Positions 22,405 through 34,399 are shown, counted from the first letter of the stretch. The stretch: 64,000 nt of DNA from Nymphalis io (GCF_905147045.1 NC_065888.1:14203001-14267000), one strand, 5' to 3'. Program-made: numbers and translations. Notes: generated from the letters alone by a model not told the origin.

Positions 22405-22562
22405 CTAACGACAACCAACATGACCGAGAATAGATTAGGCGCAGGATCAAGGCGCTTTCCAAGAGTTTCTTCACAAAAAATCAATTGACTTTATATTGGC
22501 CCAACCTTGGTTTGATCTCGAGACTTGTATCTTATAAGCCTTGGACTCGGACAGGCAGTCAA
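22405..22562 (-). mobile_element. SINE B head fragment
   Basis: On the minus strand, family B head sequence (CCAAGGCTTATAAGATACAAG, then the AACCAAGG B-box region) is followed by the first half of the body (GCGCCTTGATCCTGCGCC). The 3' half is missing. Confidence 0.65.
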
Positions 22563-22654
22563 TTATATATTCATATCCCAACCACATACACAGACTCTAC
22601 ATATGCATACACTACTCACACGATGTAAAAAATCTTGATCGCATTTGCCACTGC

Positions 22655-22776
22655 ACGAGCAAACAACCCGCATTGGAGCAGCGTGGTGGAATAAGCTCCA
22701 AACCTTCTCTTCAAAAAGAGGAGAGGAGGCCTTTAGCCCAGCAGTGGGACATTCACAGGCTGTTACGAGCAAACAA
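22655..22776 (+). mobile_element. SINE A, 5'-truncated, 12 bp TSD
   Basis: Only the last 98 bp or so of family A (CCCGCATTGGAGCAGCGTGG to CACAGGCTGTT) were inserted, at 22667-22764. Perfect TSDs ACGAGCAAACAA lie at 22655-22666 and 22765-22776. The tail is close to consensus, so the insertion is young. The 5' truncation is the classic outcome when LINE reverse transcriptase stops early. Confidence 0.94.
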
Positions 22777-23139
22777 ACTCACATACAAACTTATTGTAAC
22801 GTTACCACAGTTATCACGTATTCATCGGACGTACGTAAGCCTCGAGAATGTCGATTAAAACTAAGGTTCATGTTGATCCTTCTAAGTGAAGAACAACGAG
22901 CAGATGTTCAGCTTCTCACGTTAAATCCGATTAGAGAATGGGTTTCATAGTACTTTTAAATCAAAAATTGTTTAGACCTTCGGTAGGCTTATTAATTTTT
23001 TATCTAGATTTTAAATATATTTTTAAATAATACTCTTATAGTTCAAATTAATACATTATTTGCGTTTATTTATATAAAATCATTTACTTACGATATAAAG
23101 TAATAAAGTAGAAATATTAGAGTAGTATAGTAGTAGTAG

Positions 23140-23345
23140 TAAAACAGCAATACTTGATAATGTTGTGTTCCGGTTTGAAGGGTGAGTGAGCCAGTGTAAT
23201 TACAGGCACAAGGGACATAAAATCTTAGGTCCCAAGGTTGGTGGCGCATTGGCTATAAGCGATGGTTAACATTTCTTACAATGCCAATGTCTAAGGGCGT
23301 TTGGTGACCACTTACCATCAGGTGGCCCATATGCTCGTCCACCTT
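23140..23345 (+). mobile_element. Family C element, 5'-truncated
   Basis: Starts mid-body at AAAACAGCAATACTTG, just after a short TAGTAG run at 23118-23138. It continues through GGTGAGTGAGCCAGTGTAATTACAGGC to CATATGCTCGTCCACCTTCC. The A-tail is eroded to TGTAATATT. Confidence 0.88.
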
Positions 23346-25359
23346 CCTGTAATATTTAACTAGTGAGATAGTTCACGAATAAGAAAGTTTTATATAAATA
23401 AACTAGCAAAAAGTACTAAAATTGATTAGTATTATACTTATCGGATAATAAATTTCTATTGAGTTTGAGAAATATATTTTACAAAATGCGTCTTATTTCT
23501 TGGTTTAAGTACACAAACTAGATCATCTAAGTAAAGAGAAAACAATTTCAATCCATCTGGCTTGGTGGTGCGTGAGTCAAGCGAAGTAGAAGCGCCTTAT
23601 TTAAAGCTACTGCCACACACATGAAACCGAGTTTCTTTTAGCCTGTTAGATGAAAGTACGCCTAGAGTCTCAAAAAATTCTTATACCATACACACACCCT
23701 TACTCTTTTTTACCCTTAATTTAAGTTTTAATATTTATACAATTAAATTCGTATATATTGTAAGCAAAATAACACAATATTCTATTGTGTAATAAGATTT
23801 AAATTTATTAATAGGCAATTTTAAAAATTCAGGCGGAGTTTTGATATAGAATCAATTCACTGTACGCAGGGAGAATGTTTTGACTGTCGAGTCGAAGACT
23901 TGATATTATAAGCTTACGTTTTATTATCGAGAGTATATTTATTAATGGTCGCTGATTCTATTTAAATTATTATAATAATATATAATGTTCGCGTAAAACT
24001 TTGTGCTTTTAGACTTCTTGGTTTTTATGGGCCTCGATATTCAAGATATAATCTAGGCAGTTCTTTTCGATTGAATAAAAATAGTTTAAGTATCTATAGC
24101 GTTACACTAAAATAAAACGCCGTAAGCCATATTCCATAATATGAGATATTTTTTACTTTTCTAAACACGTCCGCTGCGAAGCTGAGTCTTCCTATTAGAG
24201 ACGATGAATGAGCATCTTATTGAAGTTTCAAGTCTGAAGTAAAAATAATACTGTAGTACTTTTGTTCTTTATTGTTAGCTTAAAATTTTGTCTTATTAGA
24301 TAATTTAAGCGTTAGTGTTTTTTTTTATTTAATGATGTCGTCAATTAATAATTGAGTGTAATTATTATTGCATTATTTATCGTCACGATCACCATGTTTC
24401 AGTGAATTTAAAAAGTAATAAATCTTTGTTTGCTCACAATATATATAAATCATTTAACAAAGAAAGGGAAAATATTTTAATAAACCAAAAATATAAGAAA
24501 ACCTAAAATTAATCCTTGTACCCAATCTTAGAATAAATCAGGAATGGAGATTCCATTCCATTAATGGTATTGTTAATTTCTTTTTGAATTTATGAGATCA
24601 AGTACTTTAACTTAATGTTTTAGCTTATATATTATATAAAACCCATTCGTGTTCTACGTAAGCTTTAGATAAATAAAGAAATATGCTAATACTATTTTAT
24701 GATTTTTAATCAAATTGAATATCATTTCAAAATGCATATATATGTCTACGAATTCCGGCACTCAGTTGTCGAACGACCCCAAGTAAAACTGAATTGCTTA
24801 CTATGAAGAATATTTTTAAAGCGAGGCAAACGAGAAGTCGTGATCATTTTTAGACACTTAACCGCATAAATGAGATATATAGCTGAAACTGCTGTCACAT
24901 TAACAATGAGTTTTAATTAGTTAAATAATATTTATTTTAGAATTAAATCCGTAGAATTGTTAATTAAAAATACTTTAATATACAAAAGTAGACGTAATAC
25001 TAAAAGAGAATCAATTTTTTGGTACCGAATGTTATAATAATATTACTTAGCTTACTCCCGCTTTTACGCGCGCAGCTATTAGTAGAAAAAAGGACAAGAC
25101 ATGATTCTGTATTATTAAAATAATTCATTGACAAGACTCAAGACAGCCGAGTCAATAGAACGCGTGAATAGAAATACTAACCAAAAACCAGTTCATGTTC
25201 TGGAAACCACCCTCGGACCTTTTTGTGCTTAATTGTTCTTATAATTCAGTTATAGTCCGCGGCGAACAAAAATATCACCAGTAAACTAGCCAAATACTTC
25301 TGAATGAACTAAGATATGCAGTATACTAGTTTTTTTTGTCATCATGACAAAACAATCAT
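23346..25359. other. AT-rich stretch, no gene seen
   Basis: Two kilobases with no recognised exon, RNA gene or repeat. GTGGTGCGTGAGTCAAGCGAAG near 23565-23590 is a locally GC-richer patch without assignment. Confidence 0.45.
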
Positions 25360-25364
25360 CATGA

Positions 25365-25455
25365 CGAAACACCTCAGACCTGAGAAGAACCGGCGAAAGA
25401 AAACGAACTCTTTTTTTTTAATCAAAAATTTTTACAATTTTTTTACAATAATAAA
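25365..25455 (+). mobile_element. LINE 3' UTR scrap
   Basis: ACCTGAGAAGAACCGGCGAAAG followed by an ACTC then T-rich run resembles 56069-56110 (ACCTGAGAAGAACCAGCG...CTCAGCGAGC). Two copies in one window plus the T/A-rich continuation suggest a shared LINE 3' region. Family not determined. Confidence 0.5.
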
Positions 25456-25807
25456 ATATTTATATTCGATACGGCCAGTGTAAAGTCGTTATACTTTATG
25501 CCACAAAATAATTACTAACCCTGTGTAGTCGGGTAATAGAAGTAACAAATTTATGGTTGCTCCTATACATAATATGTTCATGTTTTACTGTTACAAATTA
25601 TATCATTTTGTGCATTAAAAACATTCCTGTGTTATTAAACTCAAGTATAGTATAAAGTTTTATTCATATATTACTTGGCGTATTTTGCAAGTCATATCTT
25701 TAATATTAAATGCCATGACATGAAACCATGGCTAACGCGTGACGCTGGCTTAGAAGCTTACGGGCTTACTTACAATAGTTATTTAGCTAGTAATTAATTT
25801 TATTTTA

Positions 25808-25984
25808 TTTATTTAAAAACTTTTTGCCCACCACGTTGAGTAGTATGACAAAAGGCGGACTTAATGCCTAAAGGCATTCTCTACCAGTCAACCTTTAGGC
25901 TAAGCGGAAATTCGTGAAGGCGGTAATTAATAGTCACAAATATACTTACATACAAATATAACAACAACAAAGAATATATGAATA

Positions 25985-26036
<52 letters not shown>

Positions 26037-26483
26037 ATATATATACACGCATAAACATATATACACATATACGTACACACACACATATATATACACATAC
26101 ATTACATATATACATACTTACATACACACACAGATATATATACATATTACATATGAATAATAATGCATTTTAGATGTCATAGATGAAGAGAACTAGGAGC
26201 TTTCTGACAAGATATGCTCACGGAGACGAGACTTGAAAGTAGGTCTAGAGGTGGCTTTCCTTATATGCTCAGGTACTTTGTTAGATAATCGGACAGCTTT
26301 AACGGAGTAAGAATTAGAAACAAAACCAGAAGTGTGAATAGGAACAGAAAGAAGGTAAGAATCGTTAGAGCGCAGCTGACGATTGTGATCACCGCACAAA
26401 AATTTGAACCTCCCTTTCAAATAATCAGGAGAGAGAGAAATAATTAGTATGGCAATACTGTGTCTTACTCTTCCAAATGTCAA
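25808..26483 (-). pseudogene. LINE 3' end with C-terminal coding remnant
   Basis: On the minus strand 26483-26193 codes FGRVRHSIAI, DYLKGRFKFLCGDHNRQLR, SVKAVRLSNKVPEHIRKATS and FKSRLREHIL. This is the basic C-terminal region that follows the RT in CR1/jockey-like LINEs. A 3' UTR follows leftward, containing GGTAGAGAATGCCTTTAGGC and AAGTCCGCCTTTTGTCATAC, to about 25808. An (AT)n microsatellite (25990-26034) and TA/CA-rich runs expanded within the 3' UTR. No RT motifs are left. Confidence 0.8.
25990..26046 (+). repeat. (AT)n microsatellite
   Basis: More than 20 AT units, followed by mixed TATA/CACA repeats to about 26150. Peptides predicted across it (runs of Y-I) are artefacts. Confidence 0.95.
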
Positions 26484-26532
26484 ATCAATAATGACAGAAA
26501 GAGATAAATCTATGTTTAACTAAAAAGTCGCT

Positions 26533-26846
26533 AAACAACACTTTTTTTTTACGCTGGAAAAACGCATCACGCGTTTCCCCCACGGGAACAGTGGGGGAGG
26601 GGGTATGTGGGGCTTGCCGATGTCCGAGGCGCCGAGTGCGCCCCGAACAACGGAATACCCACAAAAAACCAGCGTTACCCTTTCCGTCATAACGAGGAGC
26701 GCCACGGGATCGCTTGCGCATGCTACCGCGACGCTCTGACGGGTGGCCTGCGTATGCAGGCCTCCATTCTCTATGGGGATTACCAGGGTACTGAGAACCC
26801 CCTAGTCCCAGCGACGCCTATTGCGGCGGAGGGTGAAACAACACTT
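26533..26846 (-). mobile_element. R1-like LINE 3' end, 5'-truncated, 11 bp TSD
   Basis: About 292 bp at 26544-26835 on the minus strand match the 3' UTR of the R1-like element at 40.8-41.06 kb (blocks CAATAGGCGTCGCTGGGACT, GCAAGCGATCCCGTGGCG, CCCCACATACCCCC). The insertion starts at the very end of the coding region and ends in poly(A), seen as the T-run at about 26541-26550. Perfect TSDs AAACAACACTT flank it at 26533-26543 and 26836-26846. Removing it restores a repeat unit also seen at 14.23-14.30 kb. Confidence 0.92.
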
Positions 26847-27134
26847 ATAAGTAAGGCCGTATGTAATTATTTTTGCTAGAATCTATTATTCATACTTCCC
26901 ACCAATACACCGCATATTTCCCTTTTTCGTTTTGGTTGTTATGAATTTAAATATTGTTTATTATTACAACAACTTTGGAAATACTTCAAACAAGAAGTGT
27001 AATACGTCGTACACTAAAGCCTGCTTTAAAGCGCTTTAATATGAGAAATTCTTTACGCTCAATACCTCCTCATATACGAGTATGAATGAAAGTCATATTC
27101 TTTATCAATATGCTATTAACTATTAAATATGAGA
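26847..27134. other. AT-rich stretch, no gene seen
   Basis: No recognised feature. Confidence 0.4.
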
Positions 27135-27320
27135 GATATATTACCACCAAATAGCAATACTCAGTACTGTTTTATTCCTTGAACCAGTGTTACTACAGGC
27201 AAATTGGATATAATATATTTATTTTCAACATTTGTAGCGTATTGACGATTTGTATGGTTAATAATTATTTCAGGGTCAATATCTATGGGTAGTGAAAATT
27301 AACCATGAGGTTACCTTTTT
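27135..27320 (+). mobile_element. Family C element, heavily decayed
   Basis: TACCACCAAATAGCAATACTCAG, GAACCAGTGTTACTACAGGC and the GCGTATTGACGATTTGTATGGTTAAT series keep the order of family C landmarks at low identity. This is an old copy. Confidence 0.65.
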
Positions 27321-27368
27321 TAAATAATAAAATAAGATCAATGCTCGTGATATTTTTATTTGAAGTCT

Positions 27369-27450
27369 TAATGGCTCAAGGGCTTAATGGCATACGAACT
27401 GCCATGTGAGAAGAGTTGTAAGTTCAATCCTTACTATTTGGCTATAGTCT
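27369..27450 (+). mobile_element. tRNA-like SINE head relic
   Basis: TTAATGGCTCAAGGGCTTAATGG (A-box region) and GTAAGTTCAATCCTTAC (B box with an intact T-arm-like stem) are spaced as in a tRNA-derived SINE. The body after it is not recognised. Confidence 0.55.
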
Positions 27451-28000
27451 CACTCAATCCCAGCATAAGGTTTACTTACTGAATGGAAAAATGAAAATAT
27501 AGCTTGTCTAACAATTTTTTGAGCGTGAATTTAAATAATAATATTTTGGATAATATAGAAAGTTAATCAGTAATTTTGGTAAGTAATATGAGTTATAGAA
27601 TGAAACGTCAAATGTAATCATTTCAACAGATAAGAAATCTGCAGCTTTGTTTTTATAAATAAATCGTTTGTTAAAATTGTATTATATTGTTTGTCCAAGC
27701 CAAAGTTCTAAAAAAAATTATTTTACGAGCTTTTTTCATTTACATTTTATTCATAATTGAAGTCAATTAATTTCACCAATGCTTTGCTACATCATATAAG
27801 CATATGTATGTTGGTAAACACTATGATGAACTTTCGAGAACATTGTTGAGAACATGTGGTAAGTGTAAATATATCTTATGTGTCCATAGTCGACTTAGCA
27901 ATTATTATTGCCAAATCGAATATAATGATGTGTTCCGCTGAACAAAGTTTAAATATGAATATTAAAATAAATGTAAAGCATTTTCTGCTATGCAGTTATA

Positions 28001-28039
28001 TATACATTTGTGTTATATAATATATAACACAAATATATA
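28001..28039. repeat. Palindrome of 14 bp arms plus 4 bp
   Basis: ATTTGTGTTATATA at 28006-28019 is exactly repeated inverted at 28021-28034, with one central base. After one mismatch each way, four more bases pair. Its AT-richness weakens the case compared with the other hairpins here. Confidence 0.85.
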
Positions 28040-28044
28040 ATTTA

Positions 28045-28251
28045 TGAGACGTCCCACGGCTGGGCCAAAGCTTCTTCCACTCCGTTTGAAAGAAAGTTAG
28101 GAGCTTTTTCCTCCACGCTGCTCCAGTGTGGAATGGTGGATAAACTATAAATGCAAATTAAGGACATGAAAATTTAATGCTTTCCCGGGTTTGAACCCAA
28201 AATCTTTGGTTAATATTCAGCCGTTACAATCACTTTTCAGTGTGACACGGC
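28045..28251 (-). mobile_element. SINE A, degenerate
   Basis: GACGTCCCACGGCTGGGCCAAAG to the B-box region CCCGGGTTTGAACCCAAAA and CAATCACTTTTCAG are in family A order on the minus strand. The middle is missing about 60 bp. Confidence 0.8.
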
Positions 28252-28911
28252 ATATACATACATATGACCTGATAAGACTCTCTTGATGTTCTAAAATTAA
28301 TGTTTCTTTATATGGAATAGAAAGTTCAAACGTAAAAATAATTACTCTTTTATCTATTAGATTACATAGGTATTTTAGTTCAGTTGTCTTAATGTCATTT
28401 ACTTTTATAGTTATAAATTGATACGTCTTGTTTATTAATGAATCATTAAATGTACATTTATGAATTGCCCAATAGAAATGTATTTGTATGTTTTATTATA
28501 AAAGCGATCACCTGGATAATGAATGGATTAATTGAATTTGTTATAACAAAAAATGTATGTTACAATTTTATTACGCTTCGTGCTTTTACAGTGATTTTCA
28601 TTATTCCAATTAAAGTAAATATACTGTTTTAATAAAACTAATAATTGTTAACCGATCTATGCAATTTTGAATTAAGCCGGTTATTACGTAAGCCTCTTTT
28701 AAAATTGTTCTTTTGTTCCCGCCTCAATTGAAATGCTTAGGCTGTGTATCAAATAAAAAAAAATGAAAAACGAAAGTCGTCTGATCGCTTTCGCTGAGAG
28801 CAAATGGTTTAGTTCATTTCATCCGCAGACATTTCGATTCAGTGAAGTAAGTGAGAATTACGCCTTCATCGTCAGTGGACATAATTGTTTATCGTTAAAA
28901 CGTAATATTCA

Positions 28912-28980
28912 TTAAATAGCTTCAACGTTATATTTATAATAAACGTTTAACGTTAAATAGCTTCAACGTTATATTTATAA
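28912..28980 (+). repeat. 28 bp direct duplication
   Basis: A 28 bp segment containing TAGCTTCAACGTTATATTTA occurs at 28912-28939 and again at 28953-28980 without mismatch, 41 bp apart start to start. CGTTATATTTA then repeats once more at 28981-28991. This is a local duplication with slippage-like partial copies. Confidence 0.92.
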
Positions 28981-29365
28981 CGTTATATTTATTATAAACA
29001 CCTTCTAATAAAATTTTAATATTGATTTAAAAATTGCTTTCATAAATCTTTAAATTTTTTAGGAAGCAAATAAGCCCGATCTAATTTGTCATCACGCAGC
29101 CTCTGCTGGTGATGTGCTTAGAATCTATTTGAAATTTGAATATATAAATTAATATAGAGATCGTTAACAGAATCAGTTTCAATCTTATTGTATAAACAGG
29201 AAAAGCAGAGAGTAACTTATAACAACAAGCCATCGACTCCGCAAAGTCAATACATTCTTCCAAGGTTTGTCGTTCAAACAATAAGATTTCCCGAATATTT
29301 TAAATTCTCCGATTTATAAATTCAAAATCTTAAATTAATAAAAAAACTACATATTGCACATTCTC

Positions 29366-29655
29366 ACTGGTGTTAGAGCTTTGTGCAAGCTCGTCTGGGT
29401 GGGTACCACCCACTCATCAGATATTATACTGCAAAACAGGAATACTTGGTATTGCTGTGTTCCGGTTTGAAGGGTGAGTGAGCCAGTGTAATTACAGGCA
29501 CACAAATCTTAGTTGCCAAGGTTGGTGGCGCATTGGCTATGTAAGCGATGGTTGACATTTCGTACAATGCCAATGTCTAGGGGCGTTTGGTGATCATTTA
29601 CCAGCATGTGGCCCATATGCTCGTCCGCCGTCCTACTCTATAAAAAAAAACCTAA
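29366..29655 (+). mobile_element. Family C element, full length
   Basis: All landmarks are present, from ACTGGTGTTAGAGCTTTGTGC to CGTCCGCCGTCCTACTCTATAAAAAAAAA. A dozen or so bases are missing after ACAGGCACA. The intact A-tail suggests a fairly recent insertion. Confidence 0.92.
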
Positions 29656-30305
29656 GCATAAAAAAATACAAAGAAACATTCTTGCAATGCTACAAAAAAT
29701 GTAATGTAATATATAAATATAACAATAAACCTGATATTTTTACTTAAACAGAAACCTTATAAAGTAATTTCAAAAAAATAATAATCAGAAAATATTATTG
29801 TTGATAAAAATCGTGAAACTATTATTTGTTCATCTCCATAGAATGCAGATATACAATTATGTACATATATATTAACGAATTGAGTATAAATCTGATTAAT
29901 TTTGTTGCCGGTTTTTCTCAATATCTTTAGTCCTATCCCAAGACAGTGATGGCTCTACATTCAATATAATTATGTAAAACGATAATATAAAAGCTTATAA
30001 AGAGGAGGACGCTTCTTGAATAACAAGTATTTCAATTTTGGTTTTTTAATATCAATAGAACGGTATCAGCTTCACTCGTAGGCAATCTCTATGATAGAAA
30101 TAATAACCATTCCTTGTGTAAAATTATATTTTCTTTATACCCCATAAAGATAAATTGTTAATCGCTTATCTGATTTTGCATGGTCAATTCAGTTTAAAGT
30201 TAGAAATAAAATATTGTTTGTTATGTACTTATAAGAACAGTATGTTTATACTTATAACAAAAATTATTAATGACAGTTCTTTTATCTTTACATTTTTTTC
30301 CTTTA
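29656..30305. other. AT-rich stretch, no gene seen
   Basis: No recognised feature. Confidence 0.45.
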
Positions 30306-30783
30306 CCTTTATTTTTTTTTTTTTTTTTTATATCGCCGGGAGGGCAAATGACTCTACTCCACCTGATGGTAAGTGGTAGTAGAGTCCAAACGCGACGACG
30401 GTCAGTACAGACGGGAAAAACGTTCTGCACTAGCCGCCTTCGCCTTGCCGGCCCGCAAGATGCCTCTTCACGCCTCGTTTGAAGGAACCCGGGTTGTAAG
30501 AGGAGGGGAATACGTGAGCTGGTAAGGAATTCCATTTTTTGGAAGTGCGACAAAGAAAGGAGTTGCCAAATTTCTTTGTTCGCGATGGAATTGATGTCAC
30601 AGTTAGGCGGTGACATCGAGAACCAGCTCGCGTGGACTTAAGAAGGAAGGGGGAAGCAGGAATTAGAGAGAATAATTCCTCAGAGCACTCGCCGTGATAC
30701 AGTCGATAGAAAGCGCTCAGTGCTGCTATCTCACGACGCAATTGTAAAGGTTCAAGGGTGTTTATAATCGTAATGCTAAACAT
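30306..30783 (-). pseudogene. CR1/jockey-like LINE, 3' end, 5'-truncated
   Basis: The minus strand from 30783 codes LEPLQLRREIAALSAFYRLY, TRAGSRCHRLTVTSIPSRTK, then FLCRTSKKWNSLPAHVFPSS and FKRGVKRHL. This is the C-terminal region after RT typical of CR1/jockey-type LINEs. The 3' UTR runs to ACCACTTACCATCAGGTGG, a further 30 bp (CCCTCCCGGCGATATA), then poly(A), seen as a T-run at 30306-30329. The endonuclease and RT are missing through 5' truncation. Its 3' end is shared with family C elements, which suggests it supplied the machinery that moved them. Confidence 0.9.
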
Positions 30784-33700
30784 GATAATGTTTACAAATA
30801 ATCTAACGCTGTCATTGGGTTTTTTTTTTGTATACTACATTTTATTTTTATAACGATAAAAAGCTTATGGAGCTTACTACATTTTCTTTTCGCGAAATAT
30901 CACATCTCCTGTCGTATGTCACCAATACTTTAAGCATATATTTGTCACTTCAACCAGTCGCTGCGGCGCTGTTAAGACAGGACTACTAGACAATACTACG
31001 GATTATTTTTTGCCAAAATTAAATACAATACCAATGGTCGTGGTAAGATAGAAAAAGACTAAAAATTAGATAGCGTATCTAGACGGGCGTTTGAGAGACC
31101 GAGTGAAATTTGAAATTTTGCTGACTTTAGACGTTCTCTTAAGTTGTAGTAAGATATTATTTAATATATTTATTATGCTTGCCGATTTTTCTCTTTCTGA
31201 TGTATATTTCATTCGAAAGAAGCATTGCGTATCCATACAACCGCTACTTTGTTTTCTATTAAAAGGGGAACCACAACAAAGGAATAATTTTAATATTTTA
31301 ATTATGTCTCTTGTTCCTGTAATTAAACCACATTTACCAGCTACAGCCAGTATTTATTAATTAAATCCAGATTGAACTGGTTACAACTAGTTCTACTACG
31401 AGTAATTGTTACCTGGTGTAATTAATTATAGGTGAACCACTTAAGCATTAAATTAAAGCAATCTCCTTACTTGGAACGAACTAAAATTATCATACATTTG
31501 GGGTAACAATCAAGAGTTCTGCTCTTAAAGATATTACATCTACAAGGATACGATCCCAGACCTAAATAAATATTTGTTTCCAAGGAGAATCAAACGACGA
31601 GTACAATATATAAGAGTTCGCTTTCAAATGCTTTAAGCGCTTAAGAAATATATTTTTTTCAATCATAAAGGCACCATGATTTTTCACTTATATAAATGAA
31701 GATTCTACGAATTTTCGACTTAATGAGCACTTTAACAATTGCATACTTGTCCGATAATTAATTATTATCAAAATATTTTAGGGTAACACTCAAAATAATT
31801 TATAAAAAATGAAATCGTATGGAGTTTGTAAAATAACAACTCAATTTAGACGTTACTGTAAATTGTATAATAGACGCATAAATTTTAAGAATTTTCGATT
31901 ATTTTATATAAAATGTTATCTATCATCCTATTGCAGTATACTCGTATTGTGTTTTTGTATTTTAAGATGTATCTATGTACAGTTATTTATATATATATAT
32001 AAAAAAATAAAATACATATTACAAATTTATATAAAAAAACACGCCGTCTAAAAGATTGTCCTGTGGCATTGTACCCAAGACGCTGGCACTATTGCCTCTC
32101 TGCACATAGTTTAAAATTAATACATTAAAATATAGATGAAAAAGATGTATTTAAATAAATACATTTTAATTTTGTAGTCATTTCAAAAAATTCAGGTTAC
32201 CTAGTTAAATTTTCAAATCAAACTAATGATAATTGTTTACAATAGTCGTAATTGACATTTTAATATAAAACAAGGGCCTTGTGAAATGAACGTCTATTAA
32301 ATCATGTTTCAAGTAAAAAAATATATTACCCTCAAGATGCCAAGTTATTAATGGCGTATTGGTTATTACAGGGGAAAATATGGCGCCGTTACTCGTATGT
32401 CAATAATGTCGGACCTTCGGAAAAATATCATTATTTTTTTATTAGCCAAAATAGTTTAGGCAAATCAATACTGCGGTTTTTACTGCTTCCTACCGATATA
32501 ATCTACATTCCGAAGTGATAACTTTAAATTTAATTTAATCGTTGTAAGAGCATTTTTAAATAATTTGATAACTGGAAAACGGCATAACGCTTACTTATGC
32601 TTCATGCGCTTCCTTTTCGCGGCCGCTCTATACTCCCTTCTTTTTGAGTGAACTATTTCACTCTCGTTGCTATTATCAATAAAAAGAAAAAATATTTATT
32701 TTATTTATGAAACTATGTTTTTTTTTACGTAACTAATTACAATTATTTCAATAACCATCAATTTCGATGTTTCAGATCTGCTGGGCGTGCCGCGATAGCC
32801 ACATTAATTTGAATATTGAAATCTTGCAAATTTCCATTGATTTAAACTGCGATCGGTTTGAAAAATGAGAACTGGCAAAGACATTTAATGTTTTTTTCCC
32901 CCATGTTTAATCGATTTTTATTTTTAAAATATATTAATGAAAGCAATCGTTTAACCAAGAAAGGATATTTATAAACACACAAATCTTATAACAACCTTTA
33001 CGCATGCAATCGACATTTTACAATTTTCTAAATCTAGCAACTTTTTTTTAGATTATATTGTAAATCAATATTAATATAAAACCAAAGCATTTAAAATATT
33101 ATAACATCAAAAATATTTTAGAATTACTGACAAATGGATAATCGATATTATTTTAATAACTTTAATATTATAGCAAATTAAATATTATATCTGAAATAAA
33201 TGAAAAGTCTTAAAAAGTCATCTCTTTTAAAATATATTTTGTCAGAATCTTTTTTGATAAAGACGAACACAGAACTCTTTTAATCAAAAAATATATATTT
33301 AAATGCGCACTCATATATTAATTAACTGCAAAAAAGTATCACACAAATGATTGTATGTTGTACACGAAAAGGTGAGTTCAAAAACATATTGGTGTCATAA
33401 ATTTCCGTCGAAAAGATATTTTAAAAATAATTCTATGTCCAAAGAAGTATGAGTGAATTAATTTCATAATTGATTTTGTTTCGTTAATGAATTCTATTGT
33501 CAAATGGAATGAGAGAATCTTTCGCTTCCTTATGTGTTTAGATTAAAACAATTTGATATTTTCGGAACGAATTGCGTTTTGTTATTGTTTCATTTTCGAA
33601 TCAGTTCTATTAAAACAAAAGTTCTTATCTGATGAACTGAACCAATAAAATTTTCGATTAGAAATGATGATTTTGTTAAATTAAACTTTATTACAAAAAT

Positions 33701-34146
33701 ATTAAAGTTTTATTATTATTTAAAAATTATAAAAAAGTCCTTGGTTTAATGCAACTTTTTTTTAATTATTGACTTACAATAATTTAAAGCCGAAATATAT
33801 TTTACATAATATTTTACATATATATATTTCTATTTTCTCTATGAAGAAAACGCATTTTTGAAATCTCATAATTTAAATAATTATTAAAAGGATAAAGTAT
33901 TGTGACAAAAAGAACAATTAATTCCAATATTTTCAAAATCCGCACAAAAATCGCAACATTGAAATCCTTGTAATTTTTTTCGCCTACCCGCTTTTTATGA
34001 AACAATTTACCTTTTCTTAGATAACTGAAAAGGCTACGAAGTGATGAAGAAAATTTGCTCTTAAAATTACTGAAATTATAAAGAAAGTTTATAAATAGCC
34101 GAAGTGATATATAAACTATATAAGCAAAATTTTCAAAATATTTTAC
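30784..34146. other. Long AT-rich stretch, intron-like or intergenic
   Basis: About 3.3 kb with no exon, RNA gene or repeat family that I recognise. Short frames (31091-31360, 31809-32051, 33814-34005) have AT-driven composition and no motif. A tRNA-box-like scrap near 31510-31570 (GATACGATCCCAGACC) is too weak to call. If the exon at 34147-34336 is real, this would be the start of its first coding intron. Confidence 0.5.
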
Positions 34147-34336
34147 CTAATTCGCTGCTGGTTTCTGCTTCTATGACCTGAGCGACCAGGTCTCTAGCCC
34201 TCGTATGTAGCCGCGTGAAATGAACCCTGGACCTCCCATGCCTGATCAAAGTTCGAGCATGTCTTAAATGTTTCACATCACTCTTAAATTCACAGTGCAC
34301 TAAAGACGCAAAGTATATGAATATTAGTGTCCGCAT
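34147..34336 (-). CDS. Candidate first coding exon of a secreted or membrane protein
   Basis: ATG at 34336 on the minus strand opens MRTLIFIYFASLVHCEF, a good signal peptide with a hydrophobic core at residues 4-13 and likely cleavage near residue 15. About 47 residues rich in R, H and L follow (HLRHARTLIRHGR, FTRLHTRARDL), ending AETSSEL. The exon closes with a donor-like TTAG|GTAAAA at 34147/34146, leaving phase 1, and AT-rich intron-like sequence follows. GC and dinucleotide content stand out from the flanks, and no repeat family overlaps. Upstream, about 34337-34425 reads as a plausible GC-richer 5' UTR. I do not recognise the family, and the next exon was not found in the window, so this could be one exon of a long gene. 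A chance ORF is less likely given signal peptide plus donor together. Confidence 0.55.
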
Positions 34337-34399
34337 CGTAAATAACACGTGCGAACGGCTCGAAAGCCCGACTACTACTGACGGCAGAATTGCGCCCGA

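Noticed and set aside
25881..26160. Open frames rich in Y and I on both strands
   Set aside because: They are translations of the (AT)n and TA/CA simple repeat.
29081..29281. Frame with TLEECIDFAESMACCYKLL on the minus strand as a host exon
   Set aside because: It looks slightly protein-like, but no acceptor AG sits at a fitting place and the rest of the frame is AT-driven. Not enough to call.
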